Counted from the stretch's first letter, positions 23,652-32,031 are shown. The stretch: 38,824 nucleotides of DNA from a bacterium (GCA_039961635.1 JABRWB010000055.1:1-38824); one strand, 5' to 3'. The notes: generated from the sequence alone by a model not told the origin. Numbers and translations are program-made.

Positions 23652-23678
23652 TATGAATCCTCCGGTATGTCATTCCCC

Positions 23679-25235
23679 CTACACCATTCCCCCGCTTTCC
23701 TTGAGGAACAGGTTAAGCACGAACGAGTAGCTCACGACGCGGTTCCTGCCGTTCTTCTTTGCGAAGTACAGCGCGGTGTCCGCGAATTCCACCAGCTGCT
23801 GCGGCGAGTCCGGTTTGTGGTCTATGAAGCTCGCTATCCCAAGCGACGCCGTCGCCTTGATGAAGAGCTTCGACTCGCACGAAAAGAAGCTGTGGTTCGC
23901 GATGAAGCTTCTTATCCTGTCCGCCTGCAGCTCCGCCTGCTTTAGGTTGGTTTCGGGCAAAAGCAACGCGAATTTGTCTTCAGCTATGCGGCTTATTACG
24001 TCGCTCGTGCGGCTGTTCGCCTTGATTATTCCGCTTATTTCTTTGATTACGAAGCTCGCGCGGTCGTAGCCGTAAGTGTCGCTTATTTCGCGGTAGTGAT
24101 CAATGTCCACCATCAAAAGCACAAGCGGAACGCTGTACCTGCGGCTTCGCTCGAACTCCTTGGCGAAAAATTGCTCGAACTGCCGCGGGTTGTACAGTCC
24201 CGTCAGCCTGTCGTTCTCCTCGGCTTCCAGATGCCGTCTGTCCAGCAAGTTGTTGCGCAGGCTGACCGCGAACTGGAACGTTAGAAGGTTGAAAAGGTCG
24301 AGATGCTCCTCGGAAAAATCCGCCTCATGCTCGATAGCGGCGCCCACGATTCCGAACAGCCGCTTTTCAATCACAAGCGGAAACACTTTGATGGCGGAAG
24401 TGCGGACGGGCGTGTCGCCGTCGGTCAAACCGGCGCAACTCACGATTCTAAGGGAAGCGAAATCCGGCGGCTTTGCGCCTGGTTTTTTGTCCGACCAGAT
24501 GGCGGAAATCTTGTCGAAAATCCGCCTGCATTCCTTGCGTCCCATCGGATGGGAAAGCGCCATCCAGCTTAATTGCTCCTTGTCGAATGCGTCCACCAGA
24601 ACGAACAAGCCCAGCCCGTCGTAATGCTCGAATATCGTGTCGGAATATAACTGAACAATCTCGTCCGCACCGGATACTCCTTCAAGCTTTCGCGCGAATT
24701 CCCGTACTTCGCGTATCTGGCGCGCGCCAGATCTGGGCGTCTCTTCCTCCGGAAGCTCAAGCACGCTTACAATCTGCGTTATAACGCCTATTAACAGCTC
24801 TATATCCGGCAGGCCGGCCTTGATTTCGGCAACGCCCCGCAGATTGGAAACGGAAATCACACCGATAACGTCGTCTCCCAGCACCATCGGAAAGCACGCG
24901 CATGCGTCGGTTTTGTATGTGTCGGCGAACGGCCCCACAAGCTCCGGATAGTCCAGCCTGATATTCTCGGTCACAAGCGGGACGGCTCGCGTAACCGCGT
25001 GCAGACTGACGAGGTTGCTTTCGTTATAGGCGTCGGTCGGAATGGAAAATCCCGTGTAAAGCGCGCGAGAGAACCTCTGCTTGCGCAGGTCGAGGAGCAT
25101 CACGCTTACCCTGTCGGTGTCGAAAAGCTCGCTAAGCTGACGCAGTAGGCGCGGCAGGAACTTGTGACCGCGCCGCGGATCAAGCCTTACCAGCCTTCTC
25201 GCCAGAGCAAGTATGTCCTCGCTCGTTAGTGCCAC
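23679..25235 (-). CDS. Double-GAF protein with degenerate GGDEF domain
   Basis: A 518-residue soluble protein: first GAF domain at about 25-160, second GAF-like region at about 175-330, and a C-terminal GGDEF domain at about 340-505. The GGDEF domain keeps DRLTGLYNPRQF and the metal-binding DIDHY. The signature loop is AEDKF (418-422): the aspartate remains but the catalytic glutamate is replaced by lysine. Diguanylate cyclase activity is thus unlikely; a sensing or binding role is more probable. GAF domains usually bind small ligands. The GTG at 25235 is chosen because AGAGGG sits about 6 nt upstream; the longer frame has a basic, non-conserved extension. The NucS-like gene follows after 27 nt on the same strand. 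Confidence 0.87.
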   Translation of the reverse strand: MALTSEDILALARRLVRLDPRRGHKFLPRLLRQLSELFDTDRVSVMLLDLRKQRFSRALYTGFSIPTDAYNESNLVSLHAVTRAVPLVTENIRLDYPELVGPFADTYKTDACACFPMVLGDDVIGVISVSNLRGVAEIKAGLPDIELLIGVITQIVSVLELPEEETPRSGARQIREVREFARKLEGVSGADEIVQLYSDTIFEHYDGLGLFVLVDAFDKEQLSWMALSHPMGRKECRRIFDKISAIWSDKKPGAKPPDFASLRIVSCAGLTDGDTPVRTSAIKVFPLVIEKRLFGIVGAAIEHEADFSEEHLDLFNLLTFQFAVSLRNNLLDRRHLEAEENDRLTGLYNPRQFEQFFAKEFERSRRYSVPLVLLMVDIDHYREISDTYGYDRASFVIKEISGIIKANSRTSDVISRIAEDKFALLLPETNLKQAELQADRIRSFIANHSFFSCESKLFIKATASLGIASFIDHKPDSPQQLVEFADTALYFAKKNGRNRVVSYSFVLNLFLKESGGMV

Positions 25236-25368
25236 TTCAACCCTCTGGAATACCGGACGGTGCGCCGGAAACCGGTGCCGCTGGCGCAGCTTCCGCCGCC
25301 TTGAAACAGGCAATTATATCCGATATTCGCGAATCCCAAGCCTGCGTATGACTTTAGGGGAAAACCGC

Positions 25369-25812
25369 CTACCCGAGCAGGTCTGCGACAAGTCCCTTTA
25401 TCTCTTCGACCAGCTTGGCCAATCGGATGGTTTCAGCCTGCGTTTTGCGCACTTCTTCCGCCAGATCCAGCAGCTTGGAATTCACGACGGTAATCGACGC
25501 GAACATTTTCGGATCGCCCGAATACGATGACTCCCTGCTTAACTCCAGCCCTTGCCCGACCGCCCGCTCGAGAGCCTCGCGGATTAACTCACGGTAATCC
25601 TCCAACGTCCTTTCGCCGGACGAAGCCACAAGCTCTCTGCCCTGCCTGTCAATTCGTTCCTTGAGTTCGCCGTCTGCCAGTCCTGCGTAGGGGCGCGCGC
25701 GCGACGCGGTTGCATATGAATCCGCCTTGTGAAAAAGCTTGGAACCGGCGCGAAACAGCTGTCGGCCTCTCGCCGGCTTTGCACGTCCTTTTGCATCCTC
25801 GATTTTTACCAA
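25369..25812 (-). CDS. yaaR: YaaR (DUF327) family protein
   Basis: The 147-residue protein matches the YaaR family in length and in its C-terminal pattern: a helical core (ERTLEDYRELIREALERAVGQGLEL), then ITVVNSKLLDLAEEV and the ending EEIKGLVADLLG. The family is small and mostly helical, of unknown function. In Bacillus it lies near tmk and holB; here it directly follows tmk with a 17-nt gap, which supports the call. The start is TTG 25812 with a GGAG-rich stretch just upstream. Confidence 0.75.
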   Translation of the reverse strand: MVKIEDAKGRAKPARGRQLFRAGSKLFHKADSYATASRARPYAGLADGELKERIDRQGRELVASSGERTLEDYRELIREALERAVGQGLELSRESSYSGDPKMFASITVVNSKLLDLAEEVRKTQAETIRLAKLVEEIKGLVADLLG

Positions 25813-25829
25813 TCTCCGCTCCTGGAAAA

Positions 25830-26495
25830 TTACGTTCGCGCACTCCCGCCGGCCTGATTTATGGCGAAGAACTCGTCCAAAATGCTGCGGATCCCGGCCC
25901 TCGTGGTCTCCTGGTCGCCGGAGCTGTCCACGATTTTGATCCGCCCCGGCTCCGCAGCGGCCAAGCGAAGAAACCTGTCGCGTACTTCACTGTGGAATTC
26001 TATTTCACGCTTGTCAATCCAGTTAATGTCGCCGCCGATCCTCCTTCGCGAAAGCCCGGCTTCCACGGGCAAATCCAGCAGCAGAGTGAGATCGGGCACT
26101 ACGCCTTGCGTGGCAATACGGTTCAACGCATTCAGCTGCTCGTCGGAAATCGAACCCCCGACGCCTTGGTATGCAAAGGTGCTGTCCAGGTACCGGTCGC
26201 AAATCACGTCGCGCCCGGACTCCAGAAGCGGGCGTACGACTTCGCGGGCCAGCCTGGCGCGGCTCGCGCAGAAAAGAAACACCTGCTCGACCGGGGAAAG
26301 CGCGTCACCCGATAATTGCGGAGAAAGGATTATGGCGCGCAGCATTTCCCCAAGAGCGGTGCCGCCGGGCTCGCGGGTTAAAAACGTCGGCCTGCCGCGT
26401 ACTTCAAGAAGCGACTGAAGGTATCGGGCCGCGGTGGACTTGCCGCACCCCTCGATGCCCTCCAGTGTAAAAAAGTAACCTCTGGCCGCGCCCAC
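25830..26495 (-). CDS. tmk: Thymidylate kinase
   Basis: The 221-residue enzyme phosphorylates dTMP to dTDP. Motifs are complete: P-loop GIEGCGKST at 13-21, TREPGGTALGE for dTMP binding, the DRYLDSTFAYQG segment and a LID region with RRRIGG. Extending to the frame opening at 26660 would add 55 unlikely residues and run across its own promoter and that of the divergent gene. GTG 26495 is therefore preferred; a TACAAT box ends 6 nt before it and no Shine-Dalgarno exists, so the mRNA is probably leaderless. yaaR follows. Confidence 0.94.
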   Translation of the reverse strand: MGAARGYFFTLEGIEGCGKSTAARYLQSLLEVRGRPTFLTREPGGTALGEMLRAIILSPQLSGDALSPVEQVFLFCASRARLAREVVRPLLESGRDVICDRYLDSTFAYQGVGGSISDEQLNALNRIATQGVVPDLTLLLDLPVEAGLSRRRIGGDINWIDKREIEFHSEVRDRFLRLAAAEPGRIKIVDSSGDQETTRAGIRSILDEFFAINQAGGSART

Positions 26496-26501
26496 GTGCG
26501 G

Positions 26502-26531
26502 ATTGTATCCCGCGGCACGGGGCACTGTCCA
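26502..26531 (-). promoter_or_regulatory. Leaderless-type promoter of tmk
   Basis: On the minus strand TGGACA (26531-26526) and TACAAT (26507-26502) are 18 nt apart. The GTG start of tmk begins 6 nt after the -10 box. It is back to back with the promoter of the plus-strand lipoprotein gene. Confidence 0.65.
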
Positions 26532-26558
26532 CAAATCGCTCGGATGCGCCGCATCTGG

Positions 26559-26564
26559 TAGAAT
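26559..26564 (+). promoter_or_regulatory. TAGAAT box for a leaderless lipoprotein mRNA
   Basis: TAGAAT ends 8 nt before the ATG at 26573, with no Shine-Dalgarno between. No clear -35 hexamer is seen. Confidence 0.5.
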
Positions 26565-26572
26565 TAAAAGCG

Positions 26573-27229
26573 ATGCGCATCTTGCACCCGAAATTTGCGC
26601 CCATCCCCGCCGGGAAGGCGGTTCTTGCCGGCTTCGCGGCCGCGCTTCTGGCCGTATCATCCTGCGACCTAGGCATATCCGGCGTCAATTTTGTTCCGTT
26701 TCCCGATGTAATCAACCACTCGTACTCGTTCGAATCGGGCTTGGAAGGATGGGCGCCGATAGGCATAGAGCTTGGCGACCCGCCCGCATCCTGGTCGATT
26801 GACGAATCGCTCAACTACAAATCCGACGGTGAAAAGTCCCTCAAGCTGACGCTTTCAAATCCCGCGGACTCCGCCAAAATATTCATCGAGCGCGTTTTCT
26901 CGCTTGATCGCAGCTCCACCTACAGCGTCAAAGTGCGCTACTCTTTTTGCTCCAAAGACGGGGGAGCCGTGGACAAGTGGAAGGTCATCACCGGCGTATC
27001 CGCAGAGCAACCCCGGGCAGCGGCCGCTCTGTCTTTTCCCGGCGATACGGGCAACGACGGATTCGCGTTGTTCACATGGAAGGAACGCACTTACGACTTT
27101 ATGTACGAAACGGGCGCGTCCCGCAAGGCCTACATAACCATCGGAGTATGGGGAACAACTGCGGACGATCGCGAGTACTACGTTGACAACGTGCGGATCA
27201 CCTTCACCAAGGTGAAACAGACGGAGTAA
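26573..27229 (+). CDS. Lipoprotein with carbohydrate-binding-like jelly-roll domain
   Basis: A 218-residue protein: signal peptide ending in the lipobox AVSSC (Cys31), then one beta-sandwich domain. The pattern SYSFESGLEGW...KSLKLTLS...YSVKVRYS...YYVDNVRI is that of galactose-binding-like or CBM modules, which often recognise polysaccharides. No catalytic domain is present. The stop is 4 nt before the start of the next gene, whose product has a similar module inserted in its catalytic region, so the two may act on the same polymer. This link is inferred from position and module type. Confidence 0.7.
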   Translation: MRILHPKFAPIPAGKAVLAGFAAALLAVSSCDLGISGVNFVPFPDVINHSYSFESGLEGWAPIGIELGDPPASWSIDESLNYKSDGEKSLKLTLSNPADSAKIFIERVFSLDRSSTYSVKVRYSFCSKDGGAVDKWKVITGVSAEQPRAAAALSFPGDTGNDGFALFTWKERTYDFMYETGASRKAYITIGVWGTTADDREYYVDNVRITFTKVKQTE

Positions 27230-27233
27230 GCAA

Positions 27234-30017
27234 ATGGATTCGGACGCCGCCTCAAGCAAGACATTTCCCTTCGCGCACCGCGTGAAGTTGCATTGCACGC
27301 TTTCACGGACGGCCGGCGCGGTGGCGGCGCTTCTGGCATTTCTGCTCGCCTGCACCAACGCGGCAGAGCCAAACGGCCCCACATCCGCGATGCCTCCGGC
27401 TGCGGCCTCGTCTCCGGCGCCCGCCTTTTCGGGCCGTGCAACCCTTCCGCCTTGGGAACGCGGGCGCGTCGCCGCGATAGTACGCGAAATACGGGACTAC
27501 GCCCCGCCGGAAATCGTGGATCCGGGCATCCTTTCGAGTTTGAAAAAAGAGCTCAAGGCAAAACTTTTGGCCAGGGAAAGCCTGAAGGAAGCGGGAAGAA
27601 TCGTATCATCCGCCCCAACCGGAATTGCATCAAGGATTTACGATCTTTCCTCCACTCCGGAGCCGGATAAGATGCTTACTTGGTCGTACGCGAATCCGGG
27701 CGACTACGATTCGAACGGAGAAGTGAGCGTGTCCGATATCACGCCTATCGCGCTCAATTTTCTCGCGTCGGCTTCGGACGGATCCGGCAACGACGCTATC
27801 GAATCCTGGATAGACGGCGACAAGAGCGGCGAAGTCGGCATTTCGGACGTGACGATAATCGCCCTCAACTTTCTCGTAAACGTCGCGGCTTACCGGATTT
27901 TAACCTCTGAGTCCGCTTCCGGGCCGTGGAGCGAAATCGGGCGCGTCGGATTTCCGGCCGCGCCCGCCTCCCTGCCTGTCAAATTCACGGCGCCGCTTCC
28001 GGGAGGCGCGCTGCGATACGTGAGGGTGCAGCCGGTGGACGCCGGGGACATCCCCGGCGAGCCGTCGAACATCGTCGAGGTCAACCCACCTCCGCCAGGC
28101 CCGCCCGTCATCGAATCGGTCTCTCCGCTCTCTGGAATGTCGGGAGATCTGGTTACATTCGGAGCGGTCGTCACGGGCTCGGTGCCGGATACCTATTCCT
28201 GGAGCTTCGGCGGCGGAGCGTCGCCAGATACCTCCGTTTTCGCATCGCCGCAGGTTACGCTGGGCGTTGCCGGAAGCTACGACTGCTCGCTCACTGTCGC
28301 CAATTCGTACGGCAGCGACACGTTCGAATTCCCGCTTGCAGTTAACCTTTCCCCCCCTTCGCAACTGGAATTATGGTACTTCCAGATGAAAAATCTATAC
28401 GTTGATGCAAACGTGGAACAGGCCATCGCGCTGGCCCAAGAAGCAGCAGGATACGGATACAGTTCCGTCGTTTTCGCGGATTACAAGTTCGGGATAATGG
28501 ACGTGGACGGCGCGCTCGACCAGCGCTATTACGACAACGTGGTGCGCTACGTGGACGCCGCGCGCGCCGCGGGCATCGAAGTCATCCCTTCGCTCGTCCC
28601 GATCGGCTATTCCGATTCGTTTTTGTTCCACAATCCCAATCTGATCGAAGGGCAGCCGGTCAAAGAAGCTCTCTTCCAGGTCACAGGCGGCACGGCCGAC
28701 GTTGTTCAGGATGTATCGCTGCAAAACGGCGATTTCGAAAATCACAACGGAGACGCCTTCCCCGGCTGGACGCAGATGGACGGCGCCGGCACGTCCACGT
28801 TTGCCGATTCATCCACGTTCCACGGCGGCTCAACCTCTATGCGGTTCACGAATTTCACCGCGGGCAATCCGAACGGCAACGACCGAATCCGCCAGGCCAT
28901 TCCCGTTTCGCCGTGGCACTGCTACGCGATCCGGTTCTGGCTGAAGACCGACGCGGTCGCACCGCGCTCTTTCAACTTTTTCTGCTTCAACGAAGATTTT
29001 TCAAAAACGCTTTCGTTTTTGAATTTCGATGTCGCCGCAACCCAGGAGTGGAAGCAGTACACGCTAATCGTGAACAGCCAGGACACGAGCACGCTGCAGC
29101 TTTACATGGGAATATGGGGCGGCCAGTCGGGCACGTTCTGGCTGGACGACGTGACGATCGAAAACGCGGGGCTGATCAACCTCATCCGCCGTCCCGGCGC
29201 GCCTATCAAGGTCACGAACGAATCGGGCACGGTTACCTACACGGAAGGCGTCGATTACGAGCCCGTTTCCGATCCGCTTATGGGAATCGCCGCCGGTTAC
29301 CCCGGAACGTACGACCTATACCACGCCCGCCCCGTCATCACGATTCCAAACGGAAGCGCAATCACGAACGGACAAAAATTGAAAGTCAGCTATTACCACT
29401 GCGCGTTCGTATACGACATGCAGCCCACAGTCTGCCTCACCGAGCCGCAGACGGACACGATCATCCACGACACGCTCCAAAGCATATACGACCTCATCGC
29501 CCCCCCCTCCGTATTCATCGGCGTGGACGAAATGCGCGTCGCCAATTGGTGCGAGTCCTGCCAGTCAACCGGCAAGACGCCGGGCGAGCTTCTCGCCGAC
29601 ATCACCGGCCGCATCGACGCGATCGCGCACGAGATCAATCCCGACTGGAAGCTAATGACGTGGAGCGACATGTACGACCCAAATCACAACGCGCGAGACG
29701 ATTACTACCTCGTGAACGGCACGCTCGCCGGAAGCTGGGACGGCCTGCCGTTCGACTGGGACATCGGCAACTGGTATTTCCAGGCGGACGACCCCGGCAC
29801 GCTATCGTTTTTCTCCGGCCTGGGCAACCGGCAGATTCTCTGCGGCTACTACGACGAAGGGCCGGAGCCGTTTTATATAACGCAATGGCTGACGCAGGCC
29901 GCGCCGTACAGCGGGATTTACGCGGTGATGTACACGACATGGGTGGCGGATTATTCGCAGCTCCAGAACTGGGCAGGCGCCGTGCGCGAATGGGAGTCGC
30001 AGGTTCCGCTTTCGTAG
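27234..30017 (+). CDS. Multidomain lipoprotein: dockerin-like pair, PKD domain, glycoside-hydrolase-like barrel
   Basis: A 927-residue exported protein. The lipobox LLAC has Cys40. Residues 156-177 and 194-214 are two EF-hand-like calcium loops (GDYDSNGEVSVSDI and DGDKSGEVGISDV), as in type I dockerins. A fibronectin-like segment follows, then a PKD-like domain (about 290-372). From 378 on the sequence resembles a TIM-barrel glycosidase: MKNLYVDANVEQAIALA, an AAGIEVIPSL strand, and a GVDEM motif (D765-E766) recalling the catalytic Asp-Glu of family GH20. A carbohydrate-binding-like module (about 495-645) interrupts the barrel. The enzyme family is an inference. GGAG overlaps the preceding stop. 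The N-terminal half is shared with the 1001-residue lipoprotein at 32032-35037. Confidence 0.72.
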   Translation: MDSDAASSKTFPFAHRVKLHCTLSRTAGAVAALLAFLLACTNAAEPNGPTSAMPPAAASSPAPAFSGRATLPPWERGRVAAIVREIRDYAPPEIVDPGILSSLKKELKAKLLARESLKEAGRIVSSAPTGIASRIYDLSSTPEPDKMLTWSYANPGDYDSNGEVSVSDITPIALNFLASASDGSGNDAIESWIDGDKSGEVGISDVTIIALNFLVNVAAYRILTSESASGPWSEIGRVGFPAAPASLPVKFTAPLPGGALRYVRVQPVDAGDIPGEPSNIVEVNPPPPGPPVIESVSPLSGMSGDLVTFGAVVTGSVPDTYSWSFGGGASPDTSVFASPQVTLGVAGSYDCSLTVANSYGSDTFEFPLAVNLSPPSQLELWYFQMKNLYVDANVEQAIALAQEAAGYGYSSVVFADYKFGIMDVDGALDQRYYDNVVRYVDAARAAGIEVIPSLVPIGYSDSFLFHNPNLIEGQPVKEALFQVTGGTADVVQDVSLQNGDFENHNGDAFPGWTQMDGAGTSTFADSSTFHGGSTSMRFTNFTAGNPNGNDRIRQAIPVSPWHCYAIRFWLKTDAVAPRSFNFFCFNEDFSKTLSFLNFDVAATQEWKQYTLIVNSQDTSTLQLYMGIWGGQSGTFWLDDVTIENAGLINLIRRPGAPIKVTNESGTVTYTEGVDYEPVSDPLMGIAAGYPGTYDLYHARPVITIPNGSAITNGQKLKVSYYHCAFVYDMQPTVCLTEPQTDTIIHDTLQSIYDLIAPPSVFIGVDEMRVANWCESCQSTGKTPGELLADITGRIDAIAHEINPDWKLMTWSDMYDPNHNARDDYYLVNGTLAGSWDGLPFDWDIGNWYFQADDPGTLSFFSGLGNRQILCGYYDEGPEPFYITQWLTQAAPYSGIYAVMYTTWVADYSQLQNWAGAVREWESQVPLS

Positions 30018-30241
30018 CGGCGCACTGCGCGCGCGCGGATATGGGAGTGTACCGGCTTGCCGGTGCCTATGGAACTAATTTCCTTGCGGCGGATCGCCCT
30101 TACTCACAAAGTACTGCTCCCCACTCCCGGTTTTCGACTTGCGGCGTTGATTATGCGTTGATCGCGCACAGTTACCGCGGCGGCGTAAAGTGCGGAAAAG
30201 TGCGGGCCAACAAGCGCCGCGGTCGCGCCCGCGGTTTCGCA

Positions 30242-30289
30242 CCATTTCGCGCGCAAGTTCGCGCTCATTTTCGCGCCCCAAATCGCGCC
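30242..30289. repeat. Four tandem 12-nt imperfect repeats
   Basis: Four consecutive units, ccatttcgcgcg, caagttcgcgct, cattttcgcgcc and ccaaatcgcgcc, share the core TCGCGC at the same phase. They lie in the intergenic stretch and encode nothing apparent. Confidence 0.6.
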
Positions 30290-30307
30290 TGCGAGATGAT
30301 GCTGTAC

Positions 30308-30328
30308 GGGCGGGGTTTACCCCCGCCC
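30308..30328. repeat. GC-rich inverted repeat
   Basis: GGGCGGGG (30308-30315) pairs with CCCCGCCC (30321-30328) around a 5-nt loop. Confidence 0.6.
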
Positions 30329-30344
30329 TCCTATAATTCTATCC

Positions 30345-30363
30345 GGGCGCACGCAGTGCGCCC
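30345..30363. repeat. Second GC-rich inverted repeat
   Basis: GGGCGCAC (30345-30352) pairs with GTGCGCCC (30356-30363) with a 3-nt loop. It lies 25 nt after the ftsY stop on the minus strand. Confidence 0.6.
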
Positions 30364-30387
30364 CTACCACTATTTACTACTCACTAT

Positions 30388-31953
30388 TCACTCCCCCCCC
30401 TCCGCGAACCAGCCCTTCACGAATTCCCGCGCGTCGAATTCCGCCAGGTCGGTCACCTTTTCGCCTACGCCGATGAACAGCACCGGCAGCCTGTGGCGGC
30501 GCACGATTTCGAGTATCGCCCCCCCCCGCGCCGTGCCGTCGAGCTTGTTGATTATCAATCCCCGCACCCGGCACACGCTCTTGAATAGCTCGACCTGACT
30601 CACCGCGTTCTGGCCGGTGTTCGCGTCGATACAAAGCAGATGATGCACGTTGGCGTCGGGCGCGTTTTTTGCGATAGTGCGTTCGATTTTCTGGAGCTCG
30701 GCCATCAGATTTTTCTTCGTCTGAAGCCGCCCGGCGGTGTCTATCAAAAGCACGTCGACTTTTCTCGCGGACGCCGCCTTCGCAGCATCGAACACTACCG
30801 CCGCGGGGTCCGCACCCGCCTGTCCCGCAACCATCGGCGTTCCGGTGCGCTCAGCCCAGATGCGAAGCTGGTCAACGGCCGCGGCGCGGAACGTGTCCGC
30901 GGCGGCAATCAGCACGGACAGCCCCCTCTCCCTCAAAAGCCGCGCGATCTTTGCAAGCACCGTCGTCTTGCCGACGCCGTTGACCCCGACGAGCATCACG
31001 ACGTTCAAGCGTCCCGGCGTAAACGGCTCGATCGCCTCGGTGTCTTCCAGTATCGAAACGAGTCTGGACTTGAGGATTTCGACCGCCCTCGATGCGCGCG
31101 TCGTTCCCTCCTCCGCTGCTTTCGTCCTGACGAATTCCACAAGCTCGGATGCAAGCTCGCCCGACACGTCCGCGAGAACGAGCTGCTCGAACAGCCCGTC
31201 ATAGAACTCCCCCCCCGCTTCCATGTCGCGCCCGGTGAAAGGCTTGAACCATTCTAGGAACTTCACCTTCGTGCGGTTGAGGCCTTTGATAAACAGCCCC
31301 GATTCCGGCTCCGCGGCCGCCCGCTCGCGGATTTCGGCAAGCTCCGCCGCGGCCTGCGTGAGCGACGGGTCCAGCTCGGTCGCCCGCTTCAGGTAATGCT
31401 CCGCGTCCCGCCCGCGGCCCAGCTTTTTGAGCGCGACGCCCAGGTTGTGCGCGGCGACGGCGCTTTCGGGATTCAGCTCGCACGCCCGGCGCAGCGATTC
31501 CTCGGCCCGAGCCAAATCGCCCGCCTGCAGATAAACCGCCCCCAGATGGTTGAACGCCAGCGCGTCCTCCGGATCGAGCTCGACGCACCGGCGCAACGAT
31601 GCTATGCCCCCCCCAATGTCACCGGACTCCTCAAGCGCGACCGCCAGGTTGAAATGCGCAAGCGGGTCGTTCGGGACAAGCTCGGCCACCTTGCGGAAAC
31701 ATTCCAGCGACTCCGCAAGCAGCGCCGCGCGTTCGGATTCATGCGATTCCGAAGCTTGCTCCCCGCCTCCCGGCTCACACAAATCCGCCGCGGCGTTCTT
31801 TAGCTCTATCGCTAGCTTCGTCAGCGCGGACGCATCGCCGGGATTCTCCGCCGCCAGCCTGCGCGCCGCGTCAAGCGACGCCCGCGCGGATACCGCGCCG
31901 TCCGGCGCCGCCGCTTCCTTCCTGCGCTTCCTGAAAAGATCGAAAAGCCCCAA
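30388..31953 (-). CDS. ftsY: Signal recognition particle receptor FtsY with N-terminal TPR repeats
   Basis: A 521-residue SRP receptor. The GTPase NG domain (about 215-521) has the P-loop GVNGVGKTT at 323-331, the DTAGR switch and a G4 motif NKLDGTARGG. The protein begins with LGLFDLFRKRRKE, which resembles the membrane-targeting amphipathic helix of FtsY. Residues 78-198 form three to four TPR repeats (PLAHFNLAVALEESGD, ALAFNHLGAVYLQAGD, AVAAHNLGVALKKLGR), where other FtsY proteins have an acidic, poorly conserved A domain. The start is TTG 31953: a TTGACA-17-CATAAT promoter lies just upstream and rules out the longer frame to 32022. It targets ribosomes making membrane proteins to the translocon. 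Confidence 0.93.
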   Translation of the reverse strand: MGLFDLFRKRRKEAAAPDGAVSARASLDAARRLAAENPGDASALTKLAIELKNAAADLCEPGGGEQASESHESERAALLAESLECFRKVAELVPNDPLAHFNLAVALEESGDIGGGIASLRRCVELDPEDALAFNHLGAVYLQAGDLARAEESLRRACELNPESAVAAHNLGVALKKLGRGRDAEHYLKRATELDPSLTQAAAELAEIRERAAAEPESGLFIKGLNRTKVKFLEWFKPFTGRDMEAGGEFYDGLFEQLVLADVSGELASELVEFVRTKAAEEGTTRASRAVEILKSRLVSILEDTEAIEPFTPGRLNVVMLVGVNGVGKTTVLAKIARLLRERGLSVLIAAADTFRAAAVDQLRIWAERTGTPMVAGQAGADPAAVVFDAAKAASARKVDVLLIDTAGRLQTKKNLMAELQKIERTIAKNAPDANVHHLLCIDANTGQNAVSQVELFKSVCRVRGLIINKLDGTARGGAILEIVRRHRLPVLFIGVGEKVTDLAEFDAREFVKGWFAEGGE

Positions 31954-31963
31954 AGCGGCGGAG

Positions 31964-31992
31964 ATTATGGCCGTCCGGCCTCGCGGTGTCAA
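31964..31992 (-). promoter_or_regulatory. Promoter of ftsY
   Basis: On the minus strand TTGACA (31992-31987) and CATAAT (31969-31964) are 17 nt apart. The -10 box ends 10 nt before the TTG start codon, giving at most a few untranslated bases. No Shine-Dalgarno is present. Confidence 0.75.
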
Positions 31993-32031
31993 CGCGCGGC
32001 TGGCGAAATCCGGCATGCGCAAGCCGCCGCG

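Larger units (their letters stand above)
30018..30387. other. Intergenic stretch between convergent genes
   Basis: No gene is supported in these 370 nt. The stretch holds a short 12-nt tandem repeat (30242-30289), two GC-rich hairpins (30308-30328 and 30345-30363) and a TATAAT between them. It ends in a C-rich run before the ftsY stop. The hairpins may terminate both converging transcripts, although neither has a good U-run. Confidence 0.5.

Noticed and set aside
30203-30289. Possible CRISPR-like repeat array
   Set aside because: Units are only 12 nt, contiguous and without spacers.
28913-30598. Plus-strand open frame of 561 codons overlapping the barrel lipoprotein and running into the intergenic stretch
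   Set aside because: Arginine-rich out-of-frame reading of a protein with clear domains, with no ribosome binding site.
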